From positions 1-64,000 of the forward strand of contig NZ_JAMDHK010000009.1 of NCBI RefSeq assembly GCF_024721115.1: 64,000 bases of DNA, given 5' to 3'. Source of the DNA: Salipiger pentaromativorans. Its GTDB lineage: Bacteria > Pseudomonadota > Alphaproteobacteria > Rhodobacterales > Rhodobacteraceae. A model generated the notes under the pieces. That model ran no database searches. It saw nothing but the letters and a program-made list of their open reading frames with translations, and was not told the origin of the DNA. Within the stretch, counting starts at the first letter, position 1, and every line of letters starts with the position of its first letter. Of the stretch, positions 32,170 to 42,611 are shown piece by piece. Position numbers and translations under genes: made by a program.

Positions 32170-34205
32170 CGGCGCCCTTCGCGTAGCCAGGCGCCGATGA
32201 TGAAGCCCGAGGCCAGAAGCAGCGTCAGCCAGGCGGGCAGAAGCGGGATCTGGCGCACATCCATCGTTTCATAGGCTTCGCGCGGGGTCAGGCCGATCCA
32301 GCCGCGCCCGGCGGCGGGCCGTCCGGCGGAGACCGCGCGGATGCTGGGAATTCCGTCGTCGAGCCGCATCACGCCGCCACGCATCGTGTCGATAACCGGC
32401 TCCAGTGCGTCGCCGCTGGCGATGGTCTGCTCGAATTCGCGCGGCGCGGCGGGACCGAGGCCGATCACCGCCTCCTGGTCACCCTCGCTCAGCCGGTACA
32501 GGCCGATCTCGGGCCCCTCGTAAAGCGCCTCGAACCGGCCCGGCGACACCTCGTCCAGCGTCACTTCCTCGGTCCCGCCATCCGGGCGGGTCACCGTCAC
32601 CGCGCCGACGGTTTCGTCCAGCGAGCGGCGGATGATGCGCATGGTCTGGCCCGTGGCTTCGGCCCAGAGCGCCTCTTCCTCGAGCTCGGGTTCCTTCATC
32701 ATCCAATGCGCCAGCCGCCGCAGCAGTTCGAGCTGCGGCCCGCCGCCCTCATAGCCGCGCGACCAGAGCCAGGCATGATCCGACGCCAGCAGGGCCACGC
32801 GCCCCTCGCCGACCCGGTCTAGGATGAGCAGCGGCTTGCCCTCGACCCCGGACATGACCACATCGCCTTCGAGCGGGGTCAGGTCGATCTGCCGCAGCCA
32901 GCGGCCCCAGCTCTCGGCGCCCGACAGCCCGGCGGTCACCGGATGGCGCTGCCCCAGATCGGTCACGGTGGGGCGATAGCCTTCCTCGATCACCCGCGCG
33001 GTGGGTTCGGCAGGCAGGATTTCGGCGAGCGGCGAGCGGTAGATGGAATCGGCGCTGGCGAAATCGGGGCCGGCCGCCACCAGAACGGCGCCGCCGTTTT
33101 CGACATAGTTGCGCACATTGTCGAGATAGATCGCCGGCAGGATGCCGCGCCGCTTGTAGCGGTCGAAGATGATCAGGTCGAAATCCTCGATCTTCTCGAG
33201 GAACAGCTCGCGCGTCGGGAAGGCGATGAGCGACAGTTCGGTCACCGGCACGCCGTCCTGTTTTTCGGGCGGGCGCAGGATGGTGAAATGCACCAGATCG
33301 ACCGAGCCGTCGGATTTCAGCAGGTTGCGCCAGGTGCGCCCGCCCGCATGCGGCTCGCCCGAGACCAAGAGCACCCGCAGCCGGTCGCGCACGCCGTTGA
33401 TCTGCACCAGCGCGGCATTGTTGCGGTCGGTCAGCTCGCCGGCGCCTTCGGGCACCGCGAAACGGATCACGTTCAGCCCGCCATGCGGCAGCTCGATGGG
33501 CAGTTCCACGTCTTCGCCCACCGGTACGGTAAAGCTCTGGGCCTCGCCGCCATCCACCGAAATGTCCAGCGTCGTGCGCGTTTCCTGCGGCGCGGCCCCG
33601 TCGTCCTCGACCCGCAGGGTCAGGGTGACCGGTTCGCCTAGGATGGCGAAGGCGGGGGCGTTCTTGACGATGAGCCGCCGGTCCCAGTCGTCTTGGTGGC
33701 CGGTCAGCAGCAGATGCATCGGCGCGGGCAGGCCCGGTGCGCGTTCGAGATCATGCAGCCGTCCGTCGGACAGCAGGAAGATCCCCGCGATGCGCCCGCG
33801 CGGCTCTTCGGCCATGGCGGCGGACAGCGCCGTCATGAGCTGCGTGCCGCTGTCGCCCTCGCCGTCGCCGACCTCGATCCGGCGCAGCTCGGTATTGGGG
33901 CGGGCGGCGATGCGCGCCTCCAGCGCCTGCGCCGCGCTTTCGGTCACCTCCAGCCGGTCGGCAAGCTGTTGCGAGGCGCTCTTGTCCACGACCATCAGCA
34001 CGATGTCCGAAAGCGGCGCGCGGTCTTCCTCCTGAAAGCTGGGCTGGGTGAGCGCGGCGACCAGAATGAGCCCGGCGAAGAAGCGCAACGGCCAGCCGGT
34101 CAGCCCGCGCCAGAGCGCCAGAACCACCCCCGCCAGCGCCACAGCGCCAAGCGCATAGATCGCCACCCAGGGCAGAAGCGGGTCGAAAACGATCTGTCCG
34201 GTCAT
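32166..34205 (-). CDS. Large membrane protein with glutamine-amidotransferase-like domain
   Basis: 679 residues. Two membrane helices near the N terminus (about 12-30, 40-54) and one at the C terminus (about 650-672). The middle has DIVLMVVDKSAS near 68, a von Willebrand A-like start, and later FDLIIFDRYKRRGILPAIYLDNVRNYVENGGAVLVAAG near 345, which is the class I amidotransferase-like (ThuA-type) fold without an obvious catalytic cysteine. It is the last gene of the MoxR operon; its ATG overlaps the DUF4159 gene stop by four bases. Periplasmic envelope maintenance is inferred from context. Confidence 0.82.
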   Translation of the reverse strand: MTGQIVFDPLLPWVAIYALGAVALAGVVLALWRGLTGWPLRFFAGLILVAALTQPSFQEEDRAPLSDIVLMVVDKSASQQLADRLEVTESAAQALEARIAARPNTELRRIEVGDGEGDSGTQLMTALSAAMAEEPRGRIAGIFLLSDGRLHDLERAPGLPAPMHLLLTGHQDDWDRRLIVKNAPAFAILGEPVTLTLRVEDDGAAPQETRTTLDISVDGGEAQSFTVPVGEDVELPIELPHGGLNVIRFAVPEGAGELTDRNNAALVQINGVRDRLRVLLVSGEPHAGGRTWRNLLKSDGSVDLVHFTILRPPEKQDGVPVTELSLIAFPTRELFLEKIEDFDLIIFDRYKRRGILPAIYLDNVRNYVENGGAVLVAAGPDFASADSIYRSPLAEILPAEPTARVIEEGYRPTVTDLGQRHPVTAGLSGAESWGRWLRQIDLTPLEGDVVMSGVEGKPLLILDRVGEGRVALLASDHAWLWSRGYEGGGPQLELLRRLAHWMMKEPELEEEALWAEATGQTMRIIRRSLDETVGAVTVTRPDGGTEEVTLDEVSPGRFEALYEGPEIGLYRLSEGDQEAVIGLGPAAPREFEQTIASGDALEPVIDTMRGGVMRLDDGIPSIRAVSAGRPAAGRGWIGLTPREAYETMDVRQIPLLPAWLTLLLASGFIIGAWLREGRR

Positions 34206-36985
34206 TGGCCCAGCCTGTCGAGCAGCGCAGGCACATGGACCTGGTCGGATTTGTAATTGCCGGTCAGCACATGCATCACCAGATTGACCCCGAAACGATA
34301 GGCGATCTCGCGCTGACGCTCGCCCGCAAAGCCCGAGCCGATGCGCACCAGCGGGTTGCCACGCTCGTCCATCGCCCAGGCGGCGGCCCAGTCATTGCCG
34401 CCGATCACCACCGGGGTCACGTTGTCGTTGAGGTTGCGGAAGGGCATGCCCTCGATCAGCTCCGCATCGGGCGGGGCGGCCTCGACCCAGACATCGCGGC
34501 TGTTGTAGCGGCCGGGAAAATCCTGCAGCAGATAGAAGGTGCGGGTCAGAACGTGATCGGCGGGCACCGGCTCCAGCGGCGGAATGTCGAGCGGCGCGGC
34601 AAGCTGCTGCAGCTTGCGCCCCTCGGGGCTGGCGGTGCCGAAGCCCGCCACATCCGCATCGCGCGTGTCGAAAAGGATCATCCCGCCCGAGCGCAGGTAG
34701 TCGTTGAGCTTGGTATAGGCGGCGGCCGAGGGCGCCGGCTGGCCGGGCGTGACCGGCCAGTAGAGCAGAGGGAAGAACGCCAGCTCGTCGCTTTCCAGAT
34801 CCACGCCCACCGGTTCGGCGGGCTCGACCGAGGTGCGGAAGAACAGCGTTTCCGACAGACCCCGCAGCCCGGCCTGAGCCAGATCGTCGAGCTGCCGGTC
34901 GCCGGTCAGCACATGCGCCAGCGTCACTTCCGAGGCCGCGAGGATCGCGGCGGCATCGTCGCTCTGATCCTGTGCTTGGCCCGGCTGCGGCAACACCAGG
35001 ATCGCCAGTGCGGTCAGCGCGGCGGCGGTGGCGCCCCGGGCGCGGGTGCCGCCGAGGCGGCCCGAAAGGGCCAAGGAGGCGACCACATCCGCCAGAAGCA
35101 GCGCGATGGCGCCGGCCAGCAGCCAGCCCGCCAGCGGCGTTTCCTGCGGCCGCGACAGCCCCTCGACCGGAACGCCCTCGGGCCAGAGCGTTGGCTCGAG
35201 CACCGTATCGACACTCACCACGTTGCGCGCGAGGCTGCGGTCCTCGCCCTGATAGAGCCCCGGCTGCAGTTCCGGCCCCAGCGGGTCGCTCAGCAGCGCC
35301 TCGCCCGCGACGCCGGGCAGGTTGCCTGCGTCGCCGACCTTGCCGAAAGCATCGAGCACGCGGATCGGTTGCCAGACCGTACCCGCCAGATCCTGCGCAT
35401 CCGGCGCGGCGGGCATCGAGGACACCGCCAGCCGTTCGAGCATCTGCACGAAGAGTCCCGACAGCGGCAGCGAAGACCACTCCGCATTGGCCGAGACGTG
35501 AAACAGAACCACCTGGCCCTGACCCACGCGCTTGCGCGTCACCAGCGGCGTGCCGTCGGTCAGCTGCGCGATGACCCGCGATGCCAGCGTCGGATCGGGC
35601 TGCGCCATGACCTGAGAGCTGATCGTGACATCCCCGGGCACCGGTAGGCCGAAAAACGGGCTGTCCTCGGCGAAGGGCGCCAGCGATTTCGGCTCGCCCC
35701 AGCTCATCGCGCCGCCCACGCTGCGCCCGCCCGCGCGCAGCCGCACCGGCATCAGCGGGTCTTCCTCGCTGCGGCTGACATCGCTGGCCGCCAGACGCGG
35801 CCCGGCAAAGCGCAGGAGCGTGCCGCCCTTCTCCAGCCAGTCGCTTACCCCGGCCTGTTCGTCCGGCGACAGCGTGGCGACATCCGCCAGCACGATCACA
35901 TCGGGATTGGCGGGGAGTACGTCGATCAGCGCGCCGTCGAGAATATCGGCGGTGGGCACCAGCGCCTTGTGCAGGAAATGCAGCGGCGACAAAAGTTCGA
36001 GCCCTTCGCGGTTCTCGTTGCCCGCGATCAGCGCCACCTCGCGGCGGCGCAGACTGTCGTCGGGCAGGGCCACGGCGCCGGCATTGCGGGCGCCCTCGAT
36101 CTCGAACCGGGTGATCCGCGCCCGCAATTCCGAGGGCAGGTTCAGCACCAGCTCCGCCTCGGTGGCCGATTGCTCGAAAATCACCGGATTGCGCGCCAGC
36201 AGCGCCGGATTGCCCGCCGGATCGAGCCCATGCGCGGCCACCGAGACCTCGGCCTCCGGCCCCGGGCGCAGCCGGCGCAACGTCAGCGCCACATGCCCGT
36301 CCTCGAAACGCGGCGGCGTCAGCGCGTAATGCGCGCGCGGGCTTTCGAAGACGGTGACGGCGCCCCGCGCCTCCAGCGCCGCCAGCAGCGCCGCCCGGCT
36401 GTCGCGGGCCAGCCCGTCGGACATCCAGTAGCTGTCGAAATCCCCGTCGGGCAGCAGCGCCAGCGCGCGGGCCATCTGCGTTGCATCCGGTTGCCACGGT
36501 TCGGGCAGAATGCCGCTCAGCCGGCTTTTCAGCACGCCTGCCGCCTGAAACTGCACCGCCTCGGGCGCGGTCAGCCGCAGCAGCGCCACCGGACGGCTTT
36601 CGCGTTCGGCCCGGGTCAGCAGCGCCTCCAGCGCCTGCAGCCGTGCCCGCCAGTCCGATGCGCTCGACCAGCTCGCATCCATCACCACCAGCAAGGGGCC
36701 AGAGCCCGCCTGATCGCCCCCATCGTCCTGCGGGTTCAGCACCGGCCCGGCGAGCCCGACGATCACCGCCGCCACCGCCAGCATGCGCATCAGCAGCAGC
36801 CACCAGGGGGTGCGGTCGGTGACCTGTTCCTCGTCCTTGAGACCGAGCAGAAGCACCACGCCGGGAAACATCCGGCGGATCGGCGCCGGGGGCACCGCGC
36901 GCAGGATCACCCAGAGCACGGGCAGCGCGATCAGCCCCAGCAGCAGCCAGGGCGCGGTAAAGCCCAGAGGGCCAAGCATGGTCAT
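34202..36985 (-). CDS. BatA-like N-terminal and DUF4159 C-terminal membrane protein
   Basis: 927 residues. The N-terminal 90 residues are the BatA-type aerotolerance region with two membrane helices (LLLGLIALPVLWVILRAVPP and the segment near 65-82). LLVVMDASWSSASDW near 97 begins a von Willebrand A-like domain lacking the full DxSxS metal motif. The C-terminal 210 residues, after a second helix pair near 645-690, are DUF4159 (LAHVLTGDRQLDDLAQAGLRGL to VPALLDRLGQ). The start overlaps the DUF58 stop. The role in the MoxR system is unknown. Confidence 0.88.
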   Translation of the reverse strand: MTMLGPLGFTAPWLLLGLIALPVLWVILRAVPPAPIRRMFPGVVLLLGLKDEEQVTDRTPWWLLLMRMLAVAAVIVGLAGPVLNPQDDGGDQAGSGPLLVVMDASWSSASDWRARLQALEALLTRAERESRPVALLRLTAPEAVQFQAAGVLKSRLSGILPEPWQPDATQMARALALLPDGDFDSYWMSDGLARDSRAALLAALEARGAVTVFESPRAHYALTPPRFEDGHVALTLRRLRPGPEAEVSVAAHGLDPAGNPALLARNPVIFEQSATEAELVLNLPSELRARITRFEIEGARNAGAVALPDDSLRRREVALIAGNENREGLELLSPLHFLHKALVPTADILDGALIDVLPANPDVIVLADVATLSPDEQAGVSDWLEKGGTLLRFAGPRLAASDVSRSEEDPLMPVRLRAGGRSVGGAMSWGEPKSLAPFAEDSPFFGLPVPGDVTISSQVMAQPDPTLASRVIAQLTDGTPLVTRKRVGQGQVVLFHVSANAEWSSLPLSGLFVQMLERLAVSSMPAAPDAQDLAGTVWQPIRVLDAFGKVGDAGNLPGVAGEALLSDPLGPELQPGLYQGEDRSLARNVVSVDTVLEPTLWPEGVPVEGLSRPQETPLAGWLLAGAIALLLADVVASLALSGRLGGTRARGATAAALTALAILVLPQPGQAQDQSDDAAAILAASEVTLAHVLTGDRQLDDLAQAGLRGLSETLFFRTSVEPAEPVGVDLESDELAFFPLLYWPVTPGQPAPSAAAYTKLNDYLRSGGMILFDTRDADVAGFGTASPEGRKLQQLAAPLDIPPLEPVPADHVLTRTFYLLQDFPGRYNSRDVWVEAAPPDAELIEGMPFRNLNDNVTPVVIGGNDWAAAWAMDERGNPLVRIGSGFAGERQREIAYRFGVNLVMHVLTGNYKSDQVHVPALLDRLGQ

Positions 36986-37856
36986 CCGTGGCCTCCATCC
37001 ATCGCGCGGTAGACCCAGAGCAGCGCCGATTGCGCGCTGTCAGAGGTATGATGACACAGGTATTGCCAACCCGTTAACCGCGACAATCGGGCGAGCCGGT
37101 CCTTGCGCTCGGCCAGCCGGTCGAGATAGCGCGCGCGCAGGTCGCCCGCCTTGAGCGTCTCATGCGCCACGGTGCCACCGACGCTTTCGAAAATCGTGCG
37201 GCCCTTGAAGGGGAAGCTTTCCTCGCTGGGGTCGAGCACCTGGCAGAGCACGCCGCGCACGCCCCGGTCGGCGGCCTTGGTCAGTGCCGCCTCGACCGGC
37301 GTCAGATCGCCGAGGAAATCCGACACGAAGAGCGCGCGCGCATGCGGAATCATGCCGCGCGCCTCGGGTTCGGAATAATCCTCGCCGCCGTCTTCCGACA
37401 GCGCCTCGGCCAGCCGCAGGATCTGCACATCGCCGTTGCGCGGCGGCAGCGACCAGCCGGTAAAGCCCACGCGCTCGCCGCCCCGGATCAGCAGGATTGC
37501 CGTGGCCAGCGCCACCAGACGCGCGCGCTCGGCCTTGCTGGGCAAATCCCTGTCCGAGGCAAAGCGCATCGAGGCGCCGCCATCGACCCAGAGCTGCACG
37601 CTCTGCGCGATCTGCCATTCGCGCTCGCGCACGAATTGTTCGTCGCCCCGGCCCGAGCGGCGCCAGTCGATGCTGCGATAGGTGTCGCCGGGGCGCAGCG
37701 GGCGGTACTGCCAGAAATCGTCGCCCATGCCCGAACGCCGCCGCCCGTGCTCGCCCAGCAGCACGGTGCCGGCGAGATGCTCGGCGCGGGCGAGCAGCGC
37801 GGGGAAGCGGCTGGCTTCCTCCTGCGCGTCGCGGCGAAGAAGGGCGATGCGCTCGC

Positions 37857-37860
<4 letters not shown>
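36982..37860 (-). CDS. DUF58 domain-containing protein
   Basis: 292 residues. YRPLRPGDTYRSIDWRRSGR near 53 is the DUF58 signature. The following QLWVDGGASMRF resembles a von Willebrand A strand with a changed metal site. DUF58 proteins pair with MoxR ATPases. It overlaps MoxR upstream and DUF4159 downstream by four bases each, so translation is coupled. Function is unknown beyond this association. Confidence 0.92.
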
Positions 37861-38858
<998 letters not shown>

Positions 38859-38926
38859 GTCCTGACTCCTTGAAACTTCTTCTTTACGAGTCAACTCTAT
38901 CGCGGGGTTGGAAAATGGCAAAAGCA

Positions 38927-39514
38927 ATGAGCACACAAAATTCCGTTACACCGTCCGCCGAGGGTCTGGCTGCCTCTGCGCGCGCCGCTTCCAAGCGCGG
39001 ATTGCCGCCCGTTCACAAGTGGAACCCGCCGTTTTGCGGCGATCTCGACATGCGGATCGCCCGCGACGGAACATGGTTCTATCTTGGCACGCCGATCGGC
39101 CGGTTCGAGCTGGTGAAGCTGTTCTCGTCCATTCTGCGCAAGGATGGCGAGGCGTATTTCCTCGTCACGCCGGTGGAGAAGGTGGGAATCACCGTCGATG
39201 ACGCGCCCTTTGTCGCCACGGATTTCGAAACCGCAGGGGCGGGGGACGAGCAGGTTCTGACCTTCCACACCCATGTGGGCGATACGGCGGTGGCGGGGCC
39301 CGAACATCCGATCCGCGTGGTGCGCGACCCGGAAACCGGCGAACCCGCGCCCTATGTGCTGATCCGCGCCAATCTCGAGGCGCTCATCGACCGCAAGAGC
39401 TTTTACCGGCTGGTCGAGCGCGGCACGCATCATGAGGTCGAGGGCCAGAGCTGGTTCGGCGTCTGGTCCTCGGGGGCGTTCTTTCCGATCATCCCGTCGG
39501 TCGAGCTGCCCTAA
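38927..39514 (+). CDS. DUF1285 domain-containing protein
   Basis: 195 residues from the ATG at 38927; an ATG at 38915 is in frame and neither has a clear ribosome-binding site. SAEGLAASARAASKRGLPPVHKWNPPFCGDLDMRIARDGTWFYLGTPIGR is the family's conserved N-terminal block. The rest is beta-rich. Function is unknown. It diverges from the MoxR operon and ends in a hairpin shared with the SDR gene. Confidence 0.88.
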   Translation: MSTQNSVTPSAEGLAASARAASKRGLPPVHKWNPPFCGDLDMRIARDGTWFYLGTPIGRFELVKLFSSILRKDGEAYFLVTPVEKVGITVDDAPFVATDFETAGAGDEQVLTFHTHVGDTAVAGPEHPIRVVRDPETGEPAPYVLIRANLEALIDRKSFYRLVERGTHHEVEGQSWFGVWSSGAFFPIIPSVELP

Positions 39515-39520
39515 GGGGGC

Positions 39521-39540
39521 GGTGGGCAGGATTGCCCACC
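39521..39540. terminator. Perfect palindromic hairpin between converging genes
   Basis: An 8-bp perfect stem (GGTGGGCA/TGCCCACC) with a GGAT loop sits between the DUF1285 stop and the SDR stop. No T-run follows on either side. The form GGTGGGCA-loop-TGCCCACC followed by CTACG resembles an intergenic palindrome I recall as repeated in roseobacter genomes; only one copy is seen here. Confidence 0.55.
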
Positions 39541-40293
39541 CTACGCGGCCATGCGCCGCATCATGCCATGGCCCAGCCGGGGCGAAAGCCGCATGATCTG
39601 GCGCAACAGCCGCGCCTTGCCGATCCAGATTTCCGGCATGCCGCGCGCCGCACCGTTTAGAATGGCTGCCGCCGCCGCGTCGGGCGCCATTTTGCCCTCG
39701 GGCGCGCCGCGCGACAGCGTGGTATCGACCACAGGCAACAGCGCTTCACAGATTCCGGTGCCGAATCCCGCATCCTCGGTCTGATAGCGCAGCGTCCGGG
39801 TAAAGCTGCGCATCGCCGCCTTGGTGGCGCAATAGACCGGCGCATCGGCCTTGGGCGCCACCGCCAGCCCAGACGTCACGTTGACGATTCGCGACTCGTC
39901 CTGCTCTGCAAGCACGGGCAGCAGTCCCACCGCGATCTGCATCGGCGCGATCAGGTTGATGCGGGTCTCTTCCTCGATCCCGGCCAGATCCGCCGTGCCG
40001 TCGGTCAGCAGCGGATAGCGCATCACGGCGGCGTTGTTGATCAGCACCGCGCAGTCCGGGTGAGCGTCGCGAATCCAGTTGACGACGCCCAGCGGAATCT
40101 CGGGATCGGCCAGATCCGCCTCGAGAAAATCCACGCAATCCCCGGTCTGGCACAGCGCCTCCAGCGCGGCCGGGTTGCGCGCCACCGCAAGCACCTGCGC
40201 CCCCGCCGCCCCAAGCTGCCGTGCCATCTCGCGGCCGATCCCGCGCGTCGCGCCGGTCAGCAGCACCTTCTTGCCGTTCCAGAAAGGCTCCAT
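39541..40293 (-). CDS. SDR family oxidoreductase
   Basis: 250 residues. TGATRGIG near 14 is the cofactor site, NNAAV near 87 the structural motif, VTSG and YCATKAA near 155 contain the catalytic Ser/Tyr/Lys. The closest type is the DltE-like short-chain dehydrogenases. Substrate unknown. It is divergent from a TetR-type regulator and a TetR-style palindrome lies in the 79-base gap, so it is probably under that regulator. Confidence 0.88.
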   Translation of the reverse strand: MEPFWNGKKVLLTGATRGIGREMARQLGAAGAQVLAVARNPAALEALCQTGDCVDFLEADLADPEIPLGVVNWIRDAHPDCAVLINNAAVMRYPLLTDGTADLAGIEEETRINLIAPMQIAVGLLPVLAEQDESRIVNVTSGLAVAPKADAPVYCATKAAMRSFTRTLRYQTEDAGFGTGICEALLPVVDTTLSRGAPEGKMAPDAAAAAILNGAARGMPEIWIGKARLLRQIMRLSPRLGHGMMRRMAA

Positions 40294-40335
40294 CGCCCTG
40301 CTCCTTGCCCGTTGTCCGAATTTCTGGCAAGAATG

Positions 40336-40349
40336 TGAGTATTCACTCA
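40336..40349. promoter_or_regulatory. Likely TetR-type operator between SDR and regulator genes
   Basis: TGAGT and ACTCA form perfect inverted arms around a central ATTC. The site lies 24 bases before the regulator ATG and 43 bases before the SDR start. The arm sequence TGAGT...ACTCA is common for TetR-family operators, so control of both genes is likely. Confidence 0.7.
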
Positions 40350-40372
40350 GGTTTCATACTCGCATTTCCGCC

Positions 40373-40999
40373 ATGCCTGCCCCGACCTCGCTTCAGCCAA
40401 GAAAAGCACCGCGACAGAGCCGGTCGCGCGTCTCGTATGAGGCGGTCCTGACGGCGGCGGCTCAGATTCTCGAACGCGAGGGCGCGGCTGCGCTGACCAC
40501 CAATGCGGTGGCCGAGCGTGCCGGTGTGAGCATCGGGACGCTCTACCAGTATTTCCCCGGCAAGGAGGCCATCGCGGCAGAGCTGGTGCGGCGGCTCAAG
40601 GCCCAGCTTGTGGAGGATCTGGTGGGGGCGCTGGAAGAGGCGTCCAATCTGCCGCTGCGCCAGGCGGCGCATGTCGTGCTCTCGGCCTCGATCCGCCACC
40701 ATGCCCGCGCGCCGGAACTCTCGCGCGAGCTGGAGCGGCTGGAACGGGACCTGCCGCTCGACGCCGAGGCGGAGGCGGTCACTGCCGAGGTCTATGCCCG
40801 ACTGGCGGGGTTGCTACAGACCCATGGTGTGCCCGAACCCGCCGTCGTGGCGCGCGATCTTACCGCGATGAGTAAGGGGCTGGTCCATGCGGCGCTGTTC
40901 GCGGGCGAGACCGATCTGGCCCGTATAGAACGCCGGCTTCTGCCCGCGATAGTCGGGTATCTCGGACTTGATCCGGCAGGCGATCCGGATTTGACTTAG
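40373..40999 (+). CDS. TetR/AcrR family transcriptional regulator
   Basis: 208 residues. The N-terminal helix-turn-helix reads VLTAAAQILEREGAAALTTNAVAERAGVSIGTLYQYFPGKEAI at about 23-65. The C-terminal ligand-binding domain is helical. I chose the ATG at 40373 because upstream sequence is the divergent promoter region. It probably represses itself and the SDR gene through the palindrome at 40336. Ligand unknown. Confidence 0.92.
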   Translation: MPAPTSLQPRKAPRQSRSRVSYEAVLTAAAQILEREGAAALTTNAVAERAGVSIGTLYQYFPGKEAIAAELVRRLKAQLVEDLVGALEEASNLPLRQAAHVVLSASIRHHARAPELSRELERLERDLPLDAEAEAVTAEVYARLAGLLQTHGVPEPAVVARDLTAMSKGLVHAALFAGETDLARIERRLLPAIVGYLGLDPAGDPDLT

Positions 41000-41040
41000 C
41001 GCATTGGTTTCCGGTGTCCCCGGACAAAAGGATTTAGACG

Positions 41041-41646
41041 ATGTCGCTTTCGAAGACCCCGCCGCTCAATTTGACCGATGCGCTGATGGCCCTGCCGCTG
41101 AGCTTGCCGCGCGCCCTGGCCGCCTGGCTGTTTCACCCCGAGCCCCTGGTCGCGTCGCGCCGATGGCCCGAGCGCGGGCGGGCGGCGTTTCCGCCGAACG
41201 TCCTGCTGTTGCCGGCCGCGCTGATCATCGGCACGCTGGAGAATCTCTATCTCGCCCAGACCCGGCTGCGCGCCGGCGCCCCGATCGAGCTGCCCTATCT
41301 CGGCGCGCTCGATCTGCGCACGCCCGAACTTTCGGCGCTGCTGCTCGCGACGGCGGAAATCGCGGCCTTCTATCTGTGCGCGCTGGTGCCGCTGCTGCTG
41401 TTCGTGCGTCTGTTCCTGCACCGGGACAAGGCCGACGAGGTTCCGGCGCTGGCCACCGGATTTGCCGCGCTGGGCGGGATCTGGCTGACCGCGCTGATGC
41501 TGATCGACCGGGGCGCGCTGACGCTGTCCGGAGAGGTTCCGATCTGGTCCGACCCGGCGCGGACGCTGCTGCTGGCCGTGGTGCTTGGCGTGACCTCGCT
41601 GCGCTATCTCTGGCACGCGGCCGAGGCGCTGCGCGCTCCCCGGTAG
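41041..41646 (+). CDS. Hypothetical membrane protein
   Basis: 201 residues with four hydrophobic segments (about 55-72, 100-125, 140-160, 170-188). The fold may be Yip1-like but no diagnostic motif is seen. It lies 41 bases after the TetR gene on the same strand and converges on the sulfotransferase gene with four bases between stops. Function unknown. Confidence 0.7.
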   Translation: MSLSKTPPLNLTDALMALPLSLPRALAAWLFHPEPLVASRRWPERGRAAFPPNVLLLPAALIIGTLENLYLAQTRLRAGAPIELPYLGALDLRTPELSALLLATAEIAAFYLCALVPLLLFVRLFLHRDKADEVPALATGFAALGGIWLTALMLIDRGALTLSGEVPIWSDPARTLLLAVVLGVTSLRYLWHAAEALRAPR

Positions 41647-41650
41647 CCGG

Positions 41651-42469
41651 TCAGTCGCCCAGCTTTGCGTGCACCTCGTCGAGGTCGATCTCTCCGATGG
41701 GCATCTTGTTCCCCGGGTTTTCGAAATCGTAGCGGAACAGGTCGAAATCGCGCTTGTAGATCTCGTAGACGAGATGCATCGCGAGATCGTCGAAATAGGC
41801 CTCGACCGGGTGCGCGCGCTTGGGCCCGTGGCCTTCGGATTCGTTGAAACGCGGGATTGCCGACAGATCGACCGCATGCGGCGTCTCGACCGCGTCGAGC
41901 ACCTCCTGCATGCCGTCGTTGAACCTCTCGGTCCAGAAGATCTTGTTGTAGCGCCCGCCGTTCACGATGAAGGTCGAGACATGGCCGGACATCGCCGACC
42001 AGTGGATGTCCGGATCCATCGGACGGCGCCAGCGGATGGTATCGCGCACGAAGAGCAGGAAGCGGCGGAAGCTCTTGATCTGGTCGAACTCTTCCTTGCC
42101 GTCCTCGCCGCCGACCTCGATGCCGTATTTCTGGATCAGCAGCGGCACGAGATTGCCGCGATAGCGCTTGCCGTTGCGCTGGATGCCGCAGATCTTGTCG
42201 AAGAAGCTGGACAGGACGCGCGTATAGGGATTGCGCACGCAGGTGAACGCATAGGAGCTGCGGGTCTTCACATTGGCCTTGATCGCGGACTGGCTGTCGT
42301 CCAGCGCCCATTTGTGCAGACCGTGCTCCGCATCGTGGATGTCACCGTCGTAAAACCGGCCATGATCCGAATAGAACATGATCTGGCCAATCGTCGAGCA
42401 AGCGCATTTCGGAACGACCCGATACACCATGCTTTCGCTTTCGGTCATCCAAGTGCCTGGAAAACCCAT
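41651..42469 (-). CDS. Sulfotransferase family 2 protein
   Basis: 272 residues. VVPKCACSTIGQ near 18 is the phosphosulfate-binding loop (a PKCACST variant), and CVRNPYTRVLSSFFDKI near 76 is the 3'-phosphate site. These mark a PAPS-dependent carbohydrate sulfotransferase (Sulfotransfer_2). Its target is probably a surface polysaccharide. GGAGG precedes the ATG at 42469 by nine bases. It is divergent from the GT14/DUF5928 gene, and the pairing supports one glycan-modifying locus. Confidence 0.88.
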   Translation of the reverse strand: MGFPGTWMTESESMVYRVVPKCACSTIGQIMFYSDHGRFYDGDIHDAEHGLHKWALDDSQSAIKANVKTRSSYAFTCVRNPYTRVLSSFFDKICGIQRNGKRYRGNLVPLLIQKYGIEVGGEDGKEEFDQIKSFRRFLLFVRDTIRWRRPMDPDIHWSAMSGHVSTFIVNGGRYNKIFWTERFNDGMQEVLDAVETPHAVDLSAIPRFNESEGHGPKRAHPVEAYFDDLAMHLVYEIYKRDFDLFRYDFENPGNKMPIGEIDLDEVHAKLGD

Positions 42470-42611
42470 TTACTTTCGCCTCCCATGCGCACCCTTGTCT
42501 TGTCGCGGGCGCGTGCAGGTGCAAAAAAGCAGAAGAACCCGGTTTCTTCAACGCCCGTTGATGGCTATCAACCTGAACAATTAGGCGAAAATGGGGCGGA
42601 TTGTTTCCTGA

